This document shows, piece by piece, positions 4,900 to 7,014 of a DNA stretch of 7,014 nt. Below the pieces are notes generated by a model. That model did not search any database. It had not been told where the DNA came from and saw nothing but the letters and a program-made list of their open reading frames with translations. Each line of letters begins with the position of its first letter. Position 1 is the stretch's first letter. Made by a program: the position numbers and the translations under genes. Source of the stretch: Phycisphaeraceae bacterium (GTDB lineage Bacteria; Planctomycetota; Phycisphaerae; Phycisphaerales; UBA1924); contig WUAJ01000124.1 of assembly GCA_009827215.1 (NCBI GenBank), forward strand, positions 1-7,014. Direction: 5' to 3'.

Positions 4900-6330
4900 T
4901 CAATCCCGAATCGCCTTGAACGCATCGATCGCTTCGTTCCGCGTCGTCGAGTGATCCACAATCTGATCAGGATACTCGATCGAACTCCGCAGCAATCCAG
5001 GAATCGTCTGAGGCTCATGCACCGCGCTCCCCTCCACCTCCGAAAGCTCTGGAACAAAACGACGGATGAACTCCCCATCGGGATCGCACTTCTTTGATTG
5101 CGAGTACGGATTAAAGATCCGGAAGTACGGCGCCGCGTCTGTTCCTGTCGAAGCCGACCACTGCCAACCCCCGTTGTTCGCCGACAAGTCCCCGTCGATC
5201 AAATGACGCATGAAGAACCGCTCACCCAAACGCCAATCAAGAAAGAGATTCTTCGTGAGGAACATCGCAACGATCATCCGCAACCGATTGTGCATCCATC
5301 CCGTCTGCACGAGCTGACGCATCGCCGCATCCACGATCGGATACCCCGTACGTCCCTCGCACCACGCCTGGAAATGCTCATCGTTCTCTTTCCACTCGAT
5401 CCGTTCCGTCTCCAACTGAAACGGACGATGCATACTCACACGCGGAAAACCAATCAAAATATGTTTGTAAAACTCTCTCCAGATCAGCTCGCTGATCCAG
5501 TGCACAATCCCCTTCGATCCCTTCTCCAGTTCCCCGCTGTTCGCTTCAACCGCCGCGTGCACACATGTGCGCAGCGAGATCACACCACTCACCAAATAAG
5601 GCGACAACTTGCTCGTCCCCTCAATCGCCGGCAGATCCCGCTCCTCCTTGTACGAATCCCCATGATCACGCAAAAACGATTTCAGCATCTTCTTCGCGAC
5701 CTGCTCCCCCGCTTCCCAGTGATTCGTATCCGTCGATTTAAACGCGAAGCCCCCCACTTCGCTGGGAACCGCATCACTCGATCCCACCATCGATTTCTGC
5801 TTCTTTGGTTTCCCGATCGGCTTCACCCGATCCGACTGCTCTTGATATGCCTTGTACCACGAGCGTTTGAACGGCGAGTACACCTTGTAATACCCCCCAT
5901 CCCCGGTCGTAATCTCCCCAGGCTCAAACACACACTGATCCGTGAACGACTCCACCCCAATCCCATGCTCCTTGAACAAATCCTCCACAGCTTCATCGCG
6001 GATCCGTTCATTCAACTCATATTCACGATTGAAACACAACCGATCACACCCATGCTCACGAGACAACTCCAGCAGCGCCTTCGCAACATCGTCGAACCGA
6101 TCAACCTCGATCACGCGCAGCGCGATATTGAGCTTCTTGAGTTCATCCGAAAGACACTGCAGATTCCGAAGCACGAAATCCACCTTGATCGGCGCCATGT
6201 CATGCTCATCCCACTGTCCAGGTGTGACGACATACACCCCCACTACCCCATTACCCGACTGTGCCGCGGCATGCAACGCCGGATTGTCATCCACCCTCAA
6301 ATCTGTTCGGAACCACATCAAAGACAACAT
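4900..6330 (-). CDS. phrB: Deoxyribodipyrimidine photolyase (class I CPD photolyase)
   Basis: Light-driven repair enzyme that splits cyclobutane pyrimidine dimers in DNA, using reduced FAD and an antenna pigment. At 476 residues it is close to E. coli PhrB (about 470) and aligns along its whole length. The N-terminal antenna domain starts MLSLMWFRTDLRVDDN; N107-E108 match the E. coli residues that contact methenyltetrahydrofolate. The FAD domain contains EGTSKLSPYL (237-246), WISELIWREFYKH (278-290), TGYPIVDAAMRQL (328-340), GWMHNRLRM (344-352) and DGDLSANNGGWQWSASTGTD (379-398). The electron-transfer tryptophans correspond to W313, W366 and W389, and the flavin asparagine to N385, all present, so the enzyme should be active. 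GGAGG (6337-6341) stands 6 bases before the ATG. TATAGA (6368-6373, - strand) may be a -10 element, without a clear -35. The gene is convergent with the anti-sigma gene, 15 bases apart. Confidence 0.97.
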   Translation of the reverse strand: MLSLMWFRTDLRVDDNPALHAAAQSGNGVVGVYVVTPGQWDEHDMAPIKVDFVLRNLQCLSDELKKLNIALRVIEVDRFDDVAKALLELSREHGCDRLCFNREYELNERIRDEAVEDLFKEHGIGVESFTDQCVFEPGEITTGDGGYYKVYSPFKRSWYKAYQEQSDRVKPIGKPKKQKSMVGSSDAVPSEVGGFAFKSTDTNHWEAGEQVAKKMLKSFLRDHGDSYKEERDLPAIEGTSKLSPYLVSGVISLRTCVHAAVEANSGELEKGSKGIVHWISELIWREFYKHILIGFPRVSMHRPFQLETERIEWKENDEHFQAWCEGRTGYPIVDAAMRQLVQTGWMHNRLRMIVAMFLTKNLFLDWRLGERFFMRHLIDGDLSANNGGWQWSASTGTDAAPYFRIFNPYSQSKKCDPDGEFIRRFVPELSEVEGSAVHEPQTIPGLLRSSIEYPDQIVDHSTTRNEAIDAFKAIRD

Positions 6331-6409
6331 ACGAGACCTCCACTGTCCATCTCATTCGATGATTGCCTCTATAACCGATGCACACCATGAGAACATTTGA
6401 TGCTAATCG

Positions 6410-6441
6410 AAAAGAACAGCCGCAGGCTTTCCCCGCGGCTG
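6410..6441 (-). terminator. Rho-independent terminator of the carbonic anhydrase gene
   Basis: On the - strand CAGCCGC (6435-6441) pairs perfectly with GCGGCTG (6417-6423) around an 11-base loop, followed by TTCTTTT (6410-6416). It lies 33 bases after the carbonic anhydrase stop codon and upstream of the photolyase gene, so the two - strand genes are probably transcribed separately. Confidence 0.85.
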
Positions 6442-6474
6442 CTTGAGAATCAAGTCGACTTTTGATCAGCGCAC

Positions 6475-7014
6475 TTATTCCATCCAGGTCACGCGCCCAG
6501 TGTCAAGATCATACATGGCGCCAACAACTTTGAGCTCACCCTTCCGAACCAAGTCTGCAAGCACAGGACTCCGCGATTGTATATCACGCACCGTCTGCTC
6601 GACATTCGCCTTAGTCACAGACTCAACCAGTGCAGTGTTCTTTGAACTGCGTTCGCCTGGAACACCACTTGTGTTCACATCAATGTTCGCAAGCGTTGCC
6701 GTCAAGTTACCAAGCTCCGCTTGATCGATCGCACCCTTGACTGCACCGCACGATTCATGACCGAGCACAACAATGAGCTTTGAACCAGCGACCACTGTGC
6801 CAAACTCCATGCTACCAAGCATGTCGGTATTCTCAAAGTTACCCGCGACGCGACCAACAAATATGTCGCCAATCCCCTGATCAAACACAATCTCCGGCGG
6901 CACACGCGAATCCAAACACCCAAGGACGATCGCCTTTGGATACTGACCCGAAGCAGTCAACTCCGCTTGGGTCAAGTAGTCATGTCCACGCGCCTCACCA
7001 GATACAAACCGCTC
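6475..7014 (-). CDS. Beta-class carbonic anhydrase (partial, N-terminus beyond the window)
   Basis: Zinc enzyme that interconverts CO2 and bicarbonate. The frame is open from the right edge to the TAA at 6475-6477, giving 179 residues beginning ERFVSGEARGHDYLTQAE. Zinc ligands and catalytic residues of the beta class are all present: C33, D35 and R37 in GCLDSRVPPE, and H86 and C89 in LGHESCGAVKGA (numbered from the window edge). Other family phrases are FDQGIGDIFVGRVAGN, ELGNLTATL and VVGAMYDLDTGRVTW near the C-terminus. The TTG at 6975 could be taken as a start, but typical family sequence continues upstream of it (ERFVSG...HDYL), so the gene runs off the window. The missing N-terminus means I cannot say whether the enzyme is cytoplasmic or exported. 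Confidence 0.95.
   Translation of the reverse strand, partial: ERFVSGEARGHDYLTQAELTASGQYPKAIVLGCLDSRVPPEIVFDQGIGDIFVGRVAGNFENTDMLGSMEFGTVVAGSKLIVVLGHESCGAVKGAIDQAELGNLTATLANIDVNTSGVPGERSSKNTALVESVTKANVEQTVRDIQSRSPVLADLVRKGELKVVGAMYDLDTGRVTWME

Noticed and set aside
5098..6390. Long + strand open frame of 430 codons antisense to the photolyase gene
   Set aside because: The product is Arg-, His- and Pro-rich with no recognisable domain. The opposite strand is an unmistakable full-length photolyase.
6973..6975. TTG at 6975 as the carbonic anhydrase start
   Set aside because: The frame stays open to the window edge and the upstream residues (ERFVSG...HDYL) match the usual beta carbonic anhydrase N-terminal region, so the gene is truncated by the window.

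Overview
The window looks like chromosomal DNA of a planctomycete, most likely of the Phycisphaerae type. The best clues are two exported proteins with sorting tags typical of that group: a C-terminal GC-type dockerin-like domain (paired EF-hand-like loops between a Cys and a terminal Gly-Cys-Asn), and a PEP-CTERM-like tail with a Pro-Ala-Pro motif, a short hydrophobic stretch and four arginines. This assignment is inferred from protein signatures; no rRNA or other taxonomic marker is present.

Layout from left to right. Positions 1-66 hold the last codons of an unidentified + strand gene, followed by a hairpin terminator. A - strand gene (153-1853) encodes a secreted FG-GAP/VCBS beta-propeller protein with an ASPIC/UnbV domain and the dockerin-like tail. 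A strong - strand terminator (2001-2047) separates it from a second - strand gene (2093-2986) for a secreted DUF4394 protein with the PEP-CTERM-like tail. A 234-base divergent control region (2987-3220) follows. Next come an ECF sigma factor (3221-3805, TTG start) and, overlapping it by ATGA, a membrane anti-sigma factor with an RskA-like C-terminal domain (3802-4884). Only 15 bases further, and convergent with it, is a class I CPD photolyase gene on the - strand (4900-6330). Another - strand terminator (6410-6441) separates it from a beta-class carbonic anhydrase (6475 to the right edge, N-terminus missing).

How the parts fit. The sigma and anti-sigma genes form a translationally coupled unit: the sigma factor should be held at the inner membrane by its partner until a signal outside the cytoplasm releases it. 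The two exported proteins lie upstream and diverge from this unit, but each has its own Shine-Dalgarno sequence and a terminator lies between them, so they are probably transcribed separately. Whether the sigma factor controls them or the photolyase cannot be decided from sequence. A hexamer, TGTGAA, occurs five times in the two intergenic regions around the exported-protein genes and hints at a shared regulator. Photolyase (light-driven DNA repair) and carbonic anhydrase (CO2/bicarbonate interconversion) look like ordinary housekeeping or stress genes.

I found no mobile element, CRISPR array, tRNA or rRNA. I see no clearly new system; the points most worth a second look are the cysteine-free anti-sigma factor with a long extracytoplasmic coiled coil, the repeated TGTGAA element, and two different surface-sorting tags on neighbouring genes.
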